DNA from: an uncultured Blautia sp.
GTDB taxonomy: Bacteria > Bacillota > Clostridia > Lachnospirales > Lachnospiraceae
Direction of reading: 5' to 3'
Length of the DNA: 64,000 nt
Assembly (NCBI RefSeq): GCF_934371575.1
Contig: NZ_CAKRNY010000014.1
Coordinates: 16,284-80,283 of the forward strand
Shown: positions 8,605-18,124 of the stretch, piece by piece
How the letters are laid out: the number at the start of each line of letters is the position of its first letter
Numbering within the stretch: the stretch's first letter is position 1
The notes under the pieces: generated by a model
Database searches by the model: none
The model's input: the letters and a program-made list of their open reading frames with translations, nothing else
What the model was told of the DNA's origin: nothing
Made by a program: the position numbers and the translations under genes

Positions 8605-9303
8605 ATGTTTCTTGAAATAAAAGCTTTAAAAAAGGGATTTGGTGCTGGGGATAACAGGACAGAGGTGCTTCGTGGAATTGATTTTTCCGTGGAAAAAGGA
8701 GAATTCTGCGTATTGCTGGGTCCATCAGGTTCTGGGAAATCTACTCTTTTAAACATTATTGGTGGAATTGACGAACCAGATGAAGGTTATATTTCCATAG
8801 AAGGAGAAAAAACAGGGGATATGAAGGAGAAAGATCTGACACTTTACAGACGAAAGCATCTGGGATATGTGTTTCAGATGTATAATCTGATTCCGAACTT
8901 AAACGTGAAGGAGAATATTGAAGTAGGCGCATATCTCAGTAATAAGGCATTGGATATTGATGAGCTTCTTCATACGTTAGGATTATATGAGCACAGACAT
9001 AAGCTGCCGAATCAGCTTTCAGGTGGTCAGCAGCAAAGAACCGCAATAGGACGGGCAATTGTAAAAAATCCGGATATTCTTCTTTGTGATGAACCGACAG
9101 GGGCTCTTGATTACAATACTTCCAAGGAGATTTTGAAGCTTATTGAGCAGGTGAATCAGAAGTATGGGAACACGGTGATCATGGTCACGCACAATGATGC
9201 GATCAAGAATATGGCAGACCGGGTAGTAAAGCTTCGTGATGGCCAGATCCGAAAAAATTATATGAATGAATCCAGGATTGCAGCAGATGATCTGGAGTGG
9301 TAA
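8605..9303 (+). CDS. ABC transporter ATP-binding protein (MacB/FtsE type)
   Basis: A 232-residue nucleotide-binding subunit with Walker A GPSGSGKST near residue 38, the signature LSGGQQQR near 138 and Walker B ILLCDEPTGALD near 158. The EPTGALD form is typical of the MacB/LolD/FtsE group that pairs with FtsX-like permeases. GGGGAGG before the ATG at 8605 fixes the start. The permease gene follows after 11 bases, so the two form one transporter. The Fur-type and TTAG-N6-CTAA boxes upstream suggest metal-dependent control. Substrate unknown; lipid, peptide or metallophore export is possible. Confidence 0.93.
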   Translation: MFLEIKALKKGFGAGDNRTEVLRGIDFSVEKGEFCVLLGPSGSGKSTLLNIIGGIDEPDEGYISIEGEKTGDMKEKDLTLYRRKHLGYVFQMYNLIPNLNVKENIEVGAYLSNKALDIDELLHTLGLYEHRHKLPNQLSGGQQQRTAIGRAIVKNPDILLCDEPTGALDYNTSKEILKLIEQVNQKYGNTVIMVTHNDAIKNMADRVVKLRDGQIRKNYMNESRIAADDLEW

Positions 9304-9314
9304 GGTGGTGTATT

Positions 9315-11648
9315 ATGAAAAATCCATTGTGGAAACGTTTGCCAAGAGAATTGAAAAGTGATTGTGGAAAGTATATTGTTATTTTTCTGTTTATGATGCT
9401 GACCATTGGTTTCGTATCCGGATTTCTGGTAGCGGATGACAGTATGCTGGCAGCTTATAACGAAAGCTTCGAAAAATATAATATTGAACATGGTAATTTT
9501 ACTCTTTCCTCGAAAGCCAGCGAAAATGATCTGAAAAAAATAGAAAAAAACGGAAAAGTACGGGTTTGTGAGAATTTCTACCGGGATGAAGCGGTTGATT
9601 CAGATATGGATGGAACCGAAGAAGGAACCATGCGTATTTATGAAAACCGTACAGATATGGACCTTGTATGCCTTATGGAAGGAGAAATGCCAAAGACAAA
9701 AGATGAGATTGCCATCGACCGTATGTATGCAGATAATAACAGCCTGAAGGTTGGCGATAAGATTAAAATTGAAGGAAATGAACTGAATATTACCGGTCTT
9801 GTGGCATTATCTGATTACAGCTGTCTGTTCTCTGATAATAACGATATGATGTTTGATTCTGTGAAATTTGGTGTTGCCATTATGACAAAGGATGGGGCAG
9901 ATCGCTTTGGTACCACACATCTGGAATATCGTTACTCCTGGCAATATGAAACAAAGCCAAAGGATGATACAGAAGCAAAAAACATGTCCGAAGATTTTAT
10001 GAAGGTTGTTGTGAAATACGGAACTGTAACAGGATTTATACCGGGATATGCCAATCAGGCAATTACGTTTACAGGTGAGGACATGGGCGGCGATAAGGCC
10101 ATGATGGAGGTTTTACTGTATATTCTCATTGTGATTATTGCCTTCGTTTTTGCAGTTACAACGAATAATACAATTACAAAAGAAGCATCTGTGATCGGAA
10201 CACTTCGAGCTTCCGGCTATTCAAGAAGAGAACTGCTGAACCATTATATTTCCATGCCTGTGATCGTAACCATAGCTGCCGCAATTCTTGGAAATGTGTT
10301 TGGTTATACTTATTTTAAAGATATATGTGCCGGAATGTATTATGGAAGCTACAGTCTGCCGACCTATGAAACGCGCTGGAATGCCGATGCCTTTATACGG
10401 ACAACACTGGTGCCGGTTGTACTTATGCTGGGAATCAACATGATTTTGATTTCCCGAAAACTGAGATTGTCACCGCTGAAATTTCTGCGTCACGATCTGT
10501 CTGCATCTAAACGGAAAAAAGCAGTGCGTCTTCCGGGATTTCAGTTTTTTAACCGTTTTCGTCTGCGCATTGTTTTGCAGAACAAATCAAGCTACCTGAC
10601 ATTGTTTATTGGAATATTTTTCGCAAATGTGCTGTTGCTGTTTGGAATGATGATGAAGCCTCTTCTGGATCATTATCAGGAAGAAACTGTGAAAAATATG
10701 ATAGCGCCATATCAGTATATTCTCAATGTTCCGGAAGAACCGGAGGAGGATGAGAAATATACAGTCATGGGAATGCTTCAGAAATTTCTGACTCCTTCGC
10801 TGAAAACAAGTGAAAAATCAGCTGAACGATTCTGTATGGAATCCATGAAAAATGTGGTGCCGGATAAAGACGGAGAATCCATCACAGTTTACGGGATTTC
10901 TGAAAACAGTGCTTATGTAAGTCAGGATTTGCCATCTGAAGGAGTGCTTATTTCAGATGGATATTCTGAAAAATACAAGCTGGAAGAGGGAGATACTATT
11001 GTTCTGAAGGAAGCTTACGGGGAAGCGGAGTATGAATTTACAGTCAGTGGAATTTATGATTATCCTTGCGCTCTGACGGTATTTATGCCGATTACTTCTT
11101 TCAGAGAGACCTTTGATAAGGATGAGGATTGTTTTAATGGTTATTTTTCCAGAGAGAAAATTACGGATCTGGACGAAGACCTGATTGCTGCAACAATTAC
11201 AGAAGATGATCTGACAAAGGTAAGCCGTCAGCTTGATGTGTCTATGGGAGAGATGTTCCAGCTGATCAATGTGTTTGCAATAGTACTTTTTGCGCTGTTG
11301 ATCTATCTTCTGACCAAACTGATCATTGAGAAAAATGCCACTTCCATTTCCATGGTGAAAATTTTGGGATATGTTGACAAAGAAATTATCAGCCTTTACC
11401 TTACCTCCACCACATGGGTGGTTGTTCTGTCCATTCTTGTGAGCCTGGCACTGTCCACCTGGACTATACATGGAATTTACGGCTATCTTATGTCTTCATT
11501 TTCCGGCTGGCTGACGTTGTATTTGAAGCCTGCAGTTTATCCGGAAATGTTTGCAATGGGAATGGTAGCGTATGCGCTGGTGGCATTGCTGCAGTTTAGA
11601 AGGATCAGGAAAATTCCTATGGATGTGGCATTGAAAAACGTGGAATAA
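9315..11648 (+). CDS. FtsX-like ABC transporter permease
   Basis: A 777-residue permease. One helix near residues 20-40 is followed by a large extracytoplasmic domain (about 45-260), then a block of helices (about 265-385). A second half repeats this plan: helix near 430-450, large outside domain (about 460-645), then three helices to the end. This is the two-FtsX-domain layout. AAGGTGG before the ATG at 9315 sets the start. It is co-transcribed with the ATPase upstream. The outer domains are rich in acidic residues. No substrate can be named from sequence. Confidence 0.9.
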   Translation: MKNPLWKRLPRELKSDCGKYIVIFLFMMLTIGFVSGFLVADDSMLAAYNESFEKYNIEHGNFTLSSKASENDLKKIEKNGKVRVCENFYRDEAVDSDMDGTEEGTMRIYENRTDMDLVCLMEGEMPKTKDEIAIDRMYADNNSLKVGDKIKIEGNELNITGLVALSDYSCLFSDNNDMMFDSVKFGVAIMTKDGADRFGTTHLEYRYSWQYETKPKDDTEAKNMSEDFMKVVVKYGTVTGFIPGYANQAITFTGEDMGGDKAMMEVLLYILIVIIAFVFAVTTNNTITKEASVIGTLRASGYSRRELLNHYISMPVIVTIAAAILGNVFGYTYFKDICAGMYYGSYSLPTYETRWNADAFIRTTLVPVVLMLGINMILISRKLRLSPLKFLRHDLSASKRKKAVRLPGFQFFNRFRLRIVLQNKSSYLTLFIGIFFANVLLLFGMMMKPLLDHYQEETVKNMIAPYQYILNVPEEPEEDEKYTVMGMLQKFLTPSLKTSEKSAERFCMESMKNVVPDKDGESITVYGISENSAYVSQDLPSEGVLISDGYSEKYKLEEGDTIVLKEAYGEAEYEFTVSGIYDYPCALTVFMPITSFRETFDKDEDCFNGYFSREKITDLDEDLIAATITEDDLTKVSRQLDVSMGEMFQLINVFAIVLFALLIYLLTKLIIEKNATSISMVKILGYVDKEIISLYLTSTTWVVVLSILVSLALSTWTIHGIYGYLMSSFSGWLTLYLKPAVYPEMFAMGMVAYALVALLQFRRIRKIPMDVALKNVE

Positions 11649-11772
11649 TAGGTTAATTCCTGTTTTCGGGTTGAGATTTCCTGTGATTTCGTATATACTT
11701 TTAAGTAGTATCGGCACGGTAAATCCGGCTTGGTCAGGAAGGTATTTTTAGAAAGTACGAGGTGATAAAAAC

Positions 11773-12945
11773 ATGGATTATGCAAAAGAATCCTTAAAAA
11801 TGCATTATGAGTTAAAAGGTAAGATTGAAGTTGTTTCAAGAGCAAAGGTTGATTCCAAAGAAGCTTTAAGCCTTGCATACACTCCTGGTGTTGCACAGCC
11901 ATGCCTTGAGATCCAGAAGGATGTTAACAAAAGTTATGAGCTGACAAGACGCTGGAATACAGTCGCTGTAGTAACGGATGGTACTGCAGTTCTTGGCCTT
12001 GGGGATATTGGTCCTGAGGCTGGTATGCCGGTTATGGAAGGAAAATGCGTTCTGTTTAAAGAGTTTGGAGGCGTTGATGCTATTCCTCTTTGCGTACGCA
12101 GTAAAGATGTTGATGAAATTGTTCAGACAGTACGTCTTCTTGCCGGAAGCTTCGGTGGTGTAAACCTTGAGGATATTTCCGCACCAAGATGTTTTGAGAT
12201 CGAAAAGAAGCTGAAAGAATGCTGTGATATTCCGATTTTCCACGATGATCAGCATGGTACAGCTGTTATTACCCTTGCAGGTGTGCTTAATGCACTGAAG
12301 CTTGTTGGAAAAAATATTGAAGATATCAAGATCGTTACCTCCGGAGCAGGAGCTGCCGGTATTGCGATCATCAAACTTCTTATCTCTATGGGACTTAAGA
12401 ATGTTATTATGACAGACCGTAAAGGTGCTATTTATGAAGGACGTGAGGGTCTGAATCCGATTAAGGAAGAGATGGCGAAGATCACAAATGCTAACCATGA
12501 GAAGGGTACTTTAAGTGAAGTGATCAAAGGTGCTGATGTATTTATCGGTGTTTCTGCACCGGGAACGCTTACAGCAGACATGGTTCGCACCATGGCAAAG
12601 GATCCGATCATCTTTGCCTGCGCAAACCCGACACCGGAGATTTTCCCTGAGGAAGCGAAGGCAGCAGGAGCTGCTGTAGTTTCTACCGGACGTTCTGATT
12701 ATCCGAATCAGGTGAATAATGTTCTCTGTTTCCCAGGAATCTTCCGTGGAGCATTGGATGTACGTGCATCTGATATTAACGATGAGATGAAGATCGCAGC
12801 TGCTTATGCAATTGCAGGTCTTGTCAGTGATGAAGAGCTGTGCGCAGATTATATTCTTCCGGCAGCTTTTGATTCCAGAGTGAGAGATGCTGTTGCCAAG
12901 GCTACTGCAGAGGCAGCCATTAAGAGTGGAGTAGCAAGGATATAA
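11773..12945 (+). CDS. Malic enzyme (malate dehydrogenase, oxaloacetate-decarboxylating)
   Basis: A 390-residue short-form malic enzyme that converts malate to pyruvate and CO2 with NAD(P). Recognised blocks are YTPGVAQPC near residue 36, GDIGPEAGMPVMEGK, FHDDQHGTA near 155 and a Rossmann segment around VTSGAGAAG. The length matches the short bacterial form without the C-terminal phosphotransacetylase domain. It stands alone between the ABC operon and a bidirectional terminator. The cofactor preference is not certain. Confidence 0.95.
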   Translation: MDYAKESLKMHYELKGKIEVVSRAKVDSKEALSLAYTPGVAQPCLEIQKDVNKSYELTRRWNTVAVVTDGTAVLGLGDIGPEAGMPVMEGKCVLFKEFGGVDAIPLCVRSKDVDEIVQTVRLLAGSFGGVNLEDISAPRCFEIEKKLKECCDIPIFHDDQHGTAVITLAGVLNALKLVGKNIEDIKIVTSGAGAAGIAIIKLLISMGLKNVIMTDRKGAIYEGREGLNPIKEEMAKITNANHEKGTLSEVIKGADVFIGVSAPGTLTADMVRTMAKDPIIFACANPTPEIFPEEAKAAGAAVVSTGRSDYPNQVNNVLCFPGIFRGALDVRASDINDEMKIAAAYAIAGLVSDEELCADYILPAAFDSRVRDAVAKATAEAAIKSGVARI

Positions 12946-12970
12946 CCGAATCAACTGCGGAGCAGTTATC

Positions 12971-13027
12971 AAAAAAAGGTGTTTCAACTTGGTTGTATTG
13001 ACCGGTTGAAACGCCTTTCCTGTTTTT
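12971..13027. terminator. Bidirectional terminator between malic enzyme and S66 peptidase
   Basis: AGGTGTTTCAAC and GTTGAAACGCCT form a 12-bp stem. A-runs precede it and T-rich sequence follows, so it can end transcription from both sides for these convergent genes. Confidence 0.8.
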
Positions 13028-13904
13028 ATAAATCTTTATATATCCGTTTATTTGCTTCCTCAGAGTACAATTTAAGATGATGACCGATCCGAATTGCTTT
13101 TGAATCTGTTCCATGTCCAATAAATGCAGTCTTTGCCACTGGTGTCTTTTTTTCTGCAAAATCAAGAATCAGCTGAGACATATCCGGCTGACAGTTGTCA
13201 GCTTCCATTTTAGTAAAAGTTCCCAGTAAAATTCCATTCACTTTTTTGAAAACTCCCATTTGCTGAAGCTGACTCAGGTAAGTAGTCATTTGCGGAACTT
13301 TTCCGCCAAAAGCTTCAAGGAGGAGAATCTTTTCCCTCATATCCGGCCAGTAAGGTGTGCCTGCCAATTTCAAAAGACAACGGATATTTCCACCAACAAC
13401 AATTCCCTCCATATGAGTTCCGCGTATAAATTCGCAGGGAAATTTATAAAGCGCTGAGGAACCAGCCAGTGTTGTTTCAAGAAAGTCCGTTATACGGGAC
13501 TGACTGTATGCCAGATTCCGTACCTGATATAGTACAGAGGATTTACCTGTTCGTGCATAAATGGCATTTAAAATGGTTGTCAGATCGCTGTAGCCCCAAA
13601 ATTGTTTTTTATTCCAGGATATGGTCTGGAAATCAAGATAAGGCAGAATTTCATTTGCCATATCGCCGCCTGACACATCAAAAATTCCTTCTACAGAATC
13701 ATCTTCATAAAACTTCATTAATGCACCTGCACGTTCTCTGGCAGTCCCTGCGCGCCCATTTTCATCTCCGTAAAGATAAGGACTAAGCTCTGTCTCAAAT
13801 CCGGATTTTTCCAGAATATTTACCAATGTATCTATTACAGATGTCTGCTCCGGTTTCAGTCCGTCAGAGCAACAGACAATTCCGATTTTACTTCCCTGTT
13901 TCAT
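13026..13904 (-). CDS. S66 family peptidase (LD-carboxypeptidase / MccF type)
   Basis: A 292-residue serine peptidase-like protein of family S66, whose members are murein LD-carboxypeptidases or microcin-C-resistance enzymes (MccF). The nucleophile serine is in GYSD near residue 110. Candidates for the other triad members are Glu in LLLEAFGG and His in FIGHGTDS. There is no signal peptide, so it is cytoplasmic. ATG 13904 has AAAGGG 7 bases upstream and is preferred to the longer reading. Peptidoglycan recycling or detoxification are both possible. Confidence 0.9.
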   Translation of the reverse strand: MKQGSKIGIVCCSDGLKPEQTSVIDTLVNILEKSGFETELSPYLYGDENGRAGTARERAGALMKFYEDDSVEGIFDVSGGDMANEILPYLDFQTISWNKKQFWGYSDLTTILNAIYARTGKSSVLYQVRNLAYSQSRITDFLETTLAGSSALYKFPCEFIRGTHMEGIVVGGNIRCLLKLAGTPYWPDMREKILLLEAFGGKVPQMTTYLSQLQQMGVFKKVNGILLGTFTKMEADNCQPDMSQLILDFAEKKTPVAKTAFIGHGTDSKAIRIGHHLKLYSEEANKRIYKDL

Positions 13905-14077
13905 AAAATAACCCTTTCTTAAAGAAATATACATGCGATTCTTCTTTTTATTATAAACAATAAATTTCTATAATTCCACTATCTATCCTACCATTTCCGA
14001 AACATTTTCAAATATTCTCTGTTTAAAATACACGAAAATTGTGGTGAAAAAAATGAGAAAAAAGTGCAAATAAATTA

Positions 14078-14109
14078 TTGACAGCTCACATAAATTAGAA
14101 TATACTAAT
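14078..14109 (+). promoter_or_regulatory. Promoter with overlapping TTAG-N6-CTAA operator for feoA
   Basis: TTGACA (14078-14083), 17 bases, TATACT (14101-14106). The palindrome ATTAG-AATATA-CTAAT (14094-14109) covers the -10 box, so a bound regulator would block RNA polymerase. It lies 64 bases before the first feoA start. Confidence 0.75.
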
Positions 14110-14172
14110 CGACGTAAGCGAAACATAATAATAAATAGCTGTTTCTAAAAAACATAAAAAAGGAAGGATGAT

Positions 14173-14385
14173 ATGATGCCGTTATCAATGGTAAACGAAG
14201 GAGAGCCGCAGGTGATCAAAAAAGTCGGCGGAAAAGAAGAAACCCGTAAATTCCTTGAGAATCTTGGATTTGTGCAGGGAGCTACTGTAACCGTTGTAAG
14301 CGAAATCAGCGGAAATATGATCGTGAATGTGAAAGATTCCCGAGTTGCCATTGGCAAAGATATGGCGAATCGGATCATGGTCTGA
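14173..14385 (+). CDS. feoA: FeoA family protein (first copy)
   Basis: A 70-residue SH3-like FeoA protein, an accessory to the ferrous iron transporter FeoB. The typical KFLENLGFVQGATVTVVSE and GNMIVNVKDSRVAIGKDMANRIMV blocks are present. AAGGA lies 5 bases before the ATG, and a second ATG follows directly. It is the first gene of feoA-feoA-feoB, and the promoter overlaps a TTAG-N6-CTAA operator, which fits iron-dependent repression. Confidence 0.95.
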   Translation: MMPLSMVNEGEPQVIKKVGGKEETRKFLENLGFVQGATVTVVSEISGNMIVNVKDSRVAIGKDMANRIMV

Positions 14386-14410
14386 AATCCAGAAAAAGGA
14401 GTCTGATATT

Positions 14411-14632
14411 ATGAAAACATTACGACAAGTTGGCGTAGGTCATACTGTCACTGTGAAAAGACTGCACGGTGAAGGCCCGGTAAAGAGACGTATTATGGAT
14501 ATGGGAATTACAAAAGGTGTTTCCATCTATGTGCGTAAGGTGGCACCTCTTGGAGATCCTATTGAGGTAACTGTAAGAGATTATGAGCTGTCTCTGCGAA
14601 AAGTTGATGCAGAAATGATCGAGGTAGAGTAG
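14411..14632 (+). CDS. feoA: FeoA family protein (second copy)
   Basis: A 73-residue FeoA protein, different in sequence from the first copy, with RIMDMGITKGVSIYVRKVAPLGDPIEV typical of the family in two halves. The start at 14411 follows AAGGAG and lies 25 bases after the first feoA stop; longer readings overlap the first gene and have no ribosome site. Two FeoA units before FeoB are common in Clostridia and may act as a heteromeric accessory. Confidence 0.95.
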   Translation: MKTLRQVGVGHTVTVKRLHGEGPVKRRIMDMGITKGVSIYVRKVAPLGDPIEVTVRDYELSLRKVDAEMIEVE

Positions 14633-14671
14633 CAGTAAATTGCATGTTCTCAAAAAGAATGAGCAATTTTT

Positions 14672-14701
14672 TTTACAATGTGAGTTAGCGAATTCTAATA
14701 A
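14672..14701 (+). promoter_or_regulatory. Second metal-regulated promoter before feoB
   Basis: TTTACA (14672-14677) and TAATAA (14696-14701) with an 18-base spacer. The site GTTAG-CGAATT-CTAAT (14684-14699) covers the spacer and -10. feoB therefore appears to have its own operator in addition to the feoA one. Confidence 0.6.
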
Positions 14702-14812
14702 AAGAAATAAAACACTAACAATCGCAAGCATATTAAAACAGCTGACAGATGTAAATAATTAATATTTGGTAGTAAAAACTGAAAAATCTGGAAAGAAAGA
14801 GGAGGCATGAAA

Positions 14813-16966
14813 ATGTCGATTAAGATTGCACTTGCAGGTAACCCCAACTGCGGCAAGACCACATTATTTAATGCACTGACCGGTTCAAACCAGTTTGTTG
14901 GTAACTGGCCTGGTGTAACAGTAGAAAAAAAAGAAGGTAAACTGAAAGGTCACAAGGATGTAACCATCATGGACCTTCCTGGTATTTATTCCCTTTCCCC
15001 ATATACACTTGAGGAAGTGGTAGCCAGAAATTACCTGATCAATGAAATGCCGGATGCCATCATCAACATCGTAGATGGTACAAACCTTGAGCGTAACCTG
15101 TATCTGTCAACACAGATCATGGAGCTTGGTATTCCGGTAGTTATGGCTATCAATATGATGGACCTGGTTCAGAAATCCGGAAACAAGATCCACATTGATA
15201 AATTAAGCAAAAAGCTTGGTTGTGAGGTAGTTGAGATTTCTGCTCTTAAGGGAACCGGAATTATGAAAGCTGCTGAGAAGGCAATCAGCGCAGCTCAGAG
15301 CAAAAAGAACGTTGTTCCTGTTCATGAGTTTGCACAGGATGTTGAGGATTCGATCAAAGCTGTAGAAAATAAACTGACAGGAATTGTAGCAGAAGCTCAG
15401 AAGCGTTTCTTCGCAATTAAACTGCTTGAAAAAGACGACAAGATTGTAGAACAGATGAAGAGCGTTCCGGATGTGTCTTACGAAGTAAAAGCTCTGGAAG
15501 ATAAATTCGATGATGATACAGAGAGCATTATCACAAACGAGCGTTATGTATACATCTCCTCCATTATTGGACAGTGCTATACAAAATCCTCTACAGGAAA
15601 GAAGCTTACAACATCCGATAAGATCGACAGAATTGTAACCAACAGATGGCTGGCTCTTCCGATCTTCGCAGTTGTAATGTGGGTTGTTTATTATGTGTCT
15701 GTAACTACTGTTGGAACTATTGTAACAGATTGGACAAATGATGTGCTCTTCGGTGAAATTATCCCTCCGGCAATTGAGTCTGCTCTGGAAGCAGTAAATT
15801 GCGCTGCATGGCTGCAGGGACTGATCCTTGACGGTATTGTTGCCGGTGTTGGTGCTGTACTTGGTTTCGTACCGCAGATGTTAGTTCTGTTCCTGTTCCT
15901 TGCATTCCTTGAGTCCTGCGGTTACATGGCTCGTGTTGCATTCATCATGGACAGAATCTTCCGTAAATTCGGTCTTTCCGGAAAATCCTTCATCCCAATG
16001 CTGATCGGTTCCGGATGTGGTGTTCCTGGAGTTATGGCTTCCCGTACAATCGAGAACGACCGTGACCGTAAAATGACAATTATGACCACAACATTTGTTC
16101 CTTGTGGTGCGAAGCTTCCGATCATTGCAATGATCGCAGGTGCATTCTTTAACAACAGCGGATGGGTTGCTACAAGCTCTTACTTTGTTGGTATCGCAGC
16201 AATCATCTGCTCCGGTATTATCCTTAAGAAAACAAAAATGTTCGCTGGCGAGCCGGCACCATTCGTTATGGAGCTTCCGGCATATCACTGGCCGACAGTT
16301 GGTAATATTCTGAGAAGCATGTGGGAGAGAGGCTGGTCCTTCATCAAGAAAGCTGGTACCATCATTCTTCTTTCCACAATCGTTCTTTGGTTCCTCATGG
16401 GATTCGGCTGGGAAGGCGGTTCCTTCGGAATGGTAGAAGAGCTGAACAACAGTATTCTTGCCAAGATTGGTTCTGCTATCGCCTGGATTTTTGCTCCTCT
16501 TGGATGGACAAAAGCAGGAGAAGGCTGGAAGATGGCAGTTGCAGCCGTAACAGGTCTTATTGCAAAAGAGAACGTTGTTGCTACATTTGGTATGCTCTTC
16601 GGATTTGCTGAGGTTGCAGAGGATGGAGCTGAGATCTGGGGAAATCTTGCACAGGTTATGACTCCTATTGCAGCTTACGGATTCCTGGTATTCAACCTTC
16701 TTTGCGCTCCGTGTTTCGCGGCTATGGGTGCTATCAAGAGAGAGATGAACAATGCAAAATGGTTCTGGTTTGCAATCGGCTATCAGTGTGGTCTTGCTTA
16801 TGTAGTTTCCCTTTGCATTTATCAGATTGGTACACTGCTTACAGGCGGCGGATTTGGAATCGGAACTGTTGTAGCATTTGTTCTGGTTGCAGCATTTTTG
16901 TACCTGCTTTTCAGACCATATAAAGAGAGCAACAGCTTAAAGGTTAATACAAAGAGTATTGCTTAA
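14813..16966 (+). CDS. feoB: Ferrous iron transporter B
   Basis: A 717-residue Fe2+ permease. The N-terminal G domain shows G1 GNPNCGKT (residues 9-16), DLPG near 52 and NMMD near 112. A linker to about residue 280 is followed by the Gate-type membrane core with eight or more helices, including the CGVPG and CGAKLP segments conserved in FeoB. The start at 14813 is 7 bases after GGAGG; the ATG at 14807 is only 1 base away. It closes the feo operon, no feoC is seen, and a strong terminator follows. Confidence 0.97.
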   Translation: MSIKIALAGNPNCGKTTLFNALTGSNQFVGNWPGVTVEKKEGKLKGHKDVTIMDLPGIYSLSPYTLEEVVARNYLINEMPDAIINIVDGTNLERNLYLSTQIMELGIPVVMAINMMDLVQKSGNKIHIDKLSKKLGCEVVEISALKGTGIMKAAEKAISAAQSKKNVVPVHEFAQDVEDSIKAVENKLTGIVAEAQKRFFAIKLLEKDDKIVEQMKSVPDVSYEVKALEDKFDDDTESIITNERYVYISSIIGQCYTKSSTGKKLTTSDKIDRIVTNRWLALPIFAVVMWVVYYVSVTTVGTIVTDWTNDVLFGEIIPPAIESALEAVNCAAWLQGLILDGIVAGVGAVLGFVPQMLVLFLFLAFLESCGYMARVAFIMDRIFRKFGLSGKSFIPMLIGSGCGVPGVMASRTIENDRDRKMTIMTTTFVPCGAKLPIIAMIAGAFFNNSGWVATSSYFVGIAAIICSGIILKKTKMFAGEPAPFVMELPAYHWPTVGNILRSMWERGWSFIKKAGTIILLSTIVLWFLMGFGWEGGSFGMVEELNNSILAKIGSAIAWIFAPLGWTKAGEGWKMAVAAVTGLIAKENVVATFGMLFGFAEVAEDGAEIWGNLAQVMTPIAAYGFLVFNLLCAPCFAAMGAIKREMNNAKWFWFAIGYQCGLAYVVSLCIYQIGTLLTGGGFGIGTVVAFVLVAAFLYLLFRPYKESNSLKVNTKSIA

Positions 16967-16987
16967 GCAAAGTTCTTAAAAATAATT

Positions 16988-17026
16988 CAGCCTGTATCCC
17001 TTAAAGAGATACAGGCTGGAATTTTT
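16988..17026 (+). terminator. Terminator of the feo operon
   Basis: CAGCCTGTATC and GATACAGGCTG form an 11-bp perfect stem, followed by GAATTTTT. Confidence 0.9.
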
Positions 17027-17082
17027 ATATAGAAGTTCCAGCCCCTGATATAAAATCATACAGAAATCAAAAAAGGATGGCG

Positions 17083-17562
17083 ATGAAAATGATGAAAAAC
17101 GCAGTTGAAGAAAATGCATATGAAAATCAGGAAACATATCAGCGCACACAAATGCAGAAAGATATGATCCTTGAACGATTACGCGAACAGGGCTGCAGGA
17201 TCACCAGACAGCGCCAGCTGATTCTGGATATTATTCTGGAGGAGGAGTGTTCCTGCTGTAAGGAAATTTATTACAAGGTGCAGGAGAAAGACCGAAATAT
17301 TGGACCGGCCACAATTTACCGCATGGTAAATATGCTGGAAAGAATTGGCGCTATCAACCGCAAGAACATGTACCGGATTTCTGGCTGTGCAATATGCTGC
17401 CAGGAAAATGGCTGCACTGTAAGACTCAGCGATGATACTGTCTGTAAGCTGCCTTCTGAAGTCTGGAAACAGGTTGTAAGAGAGGGTTTGAAAAATATGG
17501 GCTATATCGGAGATCAGGATATTGAGAGTATTGAGATGACAATGTCAAAGTGCGGAGCATAG
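17083..17562 (+). CDS. Fur-family transcriptional regulator, atypical metal site
   Basis: A 159-residue Fur-family repressor. The winged-helix part (residues about 18-90) is standard, with RITRQRQLILDIILEE and GPATIYRMVNMLERIGAI. The dimerisation half is short and unusual: the histidine-rich H-H-x-H segment and usual CxxC are missing. Instead it has GCAICCQENGC near residue 105 plus two later cysteines, one near the C-terminus. It may therefore sense another metal, redox state, or none. ATG 17083 follows AAGGA; nearby ATGs at 17077 and 17089 are alternatives. The neighbours feoB and a DtxR-like gene point to metal homeostasis. Confidence 0.88.
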   Translation: MKMMKNAVEENAYENQETYQRTQMQKDMILERLREQGCRITRQRQLILDIILEEECSCCKEIYYKVQEKDRNIGPATIYRMVNMLERIGAINRKNMYRISGCAICCQENGCTVRLSDDTVCKLPSEVWKQVVREGLKNMGYIGDQDIESIEMTMSKCGA

Positions 17563-17682
17563 GAAAATGCTATGATATTATGTATGCTTTTACGATGACA
17601 TAAAGTGCAGCAATGGTTGCAGAAAATCAGGATACATCAGTACCAGAAACCGAGGCAAAAAGAAAGCGGAGGTGCGGCAGTT

Positions 17683-18090
17683 ATGTGGTGTATGAAGAAA
17701 GAAGGAATGAAGGAATCAAGAGAGGATTATCTGGAGACGATTCTGATTCTGAATAAAAAATCCCCAGGTGATGTAAGGCCTGTAGATGTGGCAAATCATC
17801 TTGGAATCACCAAGCCAAGTGTGACCAGGGCTATGACGGAACTGGAAAAAGACGGGCATATTATAAGAAACGAAAAGGGGCGTCTGCTTCTCACGGAATC
17901 AGGAAAGAAAATTGCAGAGAATGTTTATGAGAAACATCAGGTAATCAAAAAGCTTTTTTCAAAATGTGCCAATGTATCAGAAAAAACAGCTGAGTCAGAT
18001 GCCTGTAAAGTGGAGCATGTGATCAGTGAGGAAACTTTTCAGGGAATAAAGAGTTATCTGGATTCTATGTATAGTAATAGAGAAGTTTAA
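17683..18090 (+). CDS. DtxR/MntR-family metal-dependent regulator
   Basis: A 135-residue regulator. The N-terminal winged helix, with RPVDVANHLGITKPSVTRAMTELEKDG, is followed by a dimerisation/metal domain with EKHQVIKKLF and a CKVEHVISEE segment holding Cys-x-x-Glu-His ligands. The length matches MntR, which lacks the C-terminal SH3 domain of DtxR. GGAGG lies 10 bases before ATG 17683; ATG 17692 is the alternative. It is the best candidate to bind the TTAG-N6-CTAA sites around it, because its family prefers GTTAG/CTAAC half-sites. That link is inference. Confidence 0.92.
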   Translation: MWCMKKEGMKESREDYLETILILNKKSPGDVRPVDVANHLGITKPSVTRAMTELEKDGHIIRNEKGRLLLTESGKKIAENVYEKHQVIKKLFSKCANVSEKTAESDACKVEHVISEETFQGIKSYLDSMYSNREV

Positions 18091-18124
18091 ATTTTGTGTT
18101 AATCGCGTGTAATAGAAAAAATTA

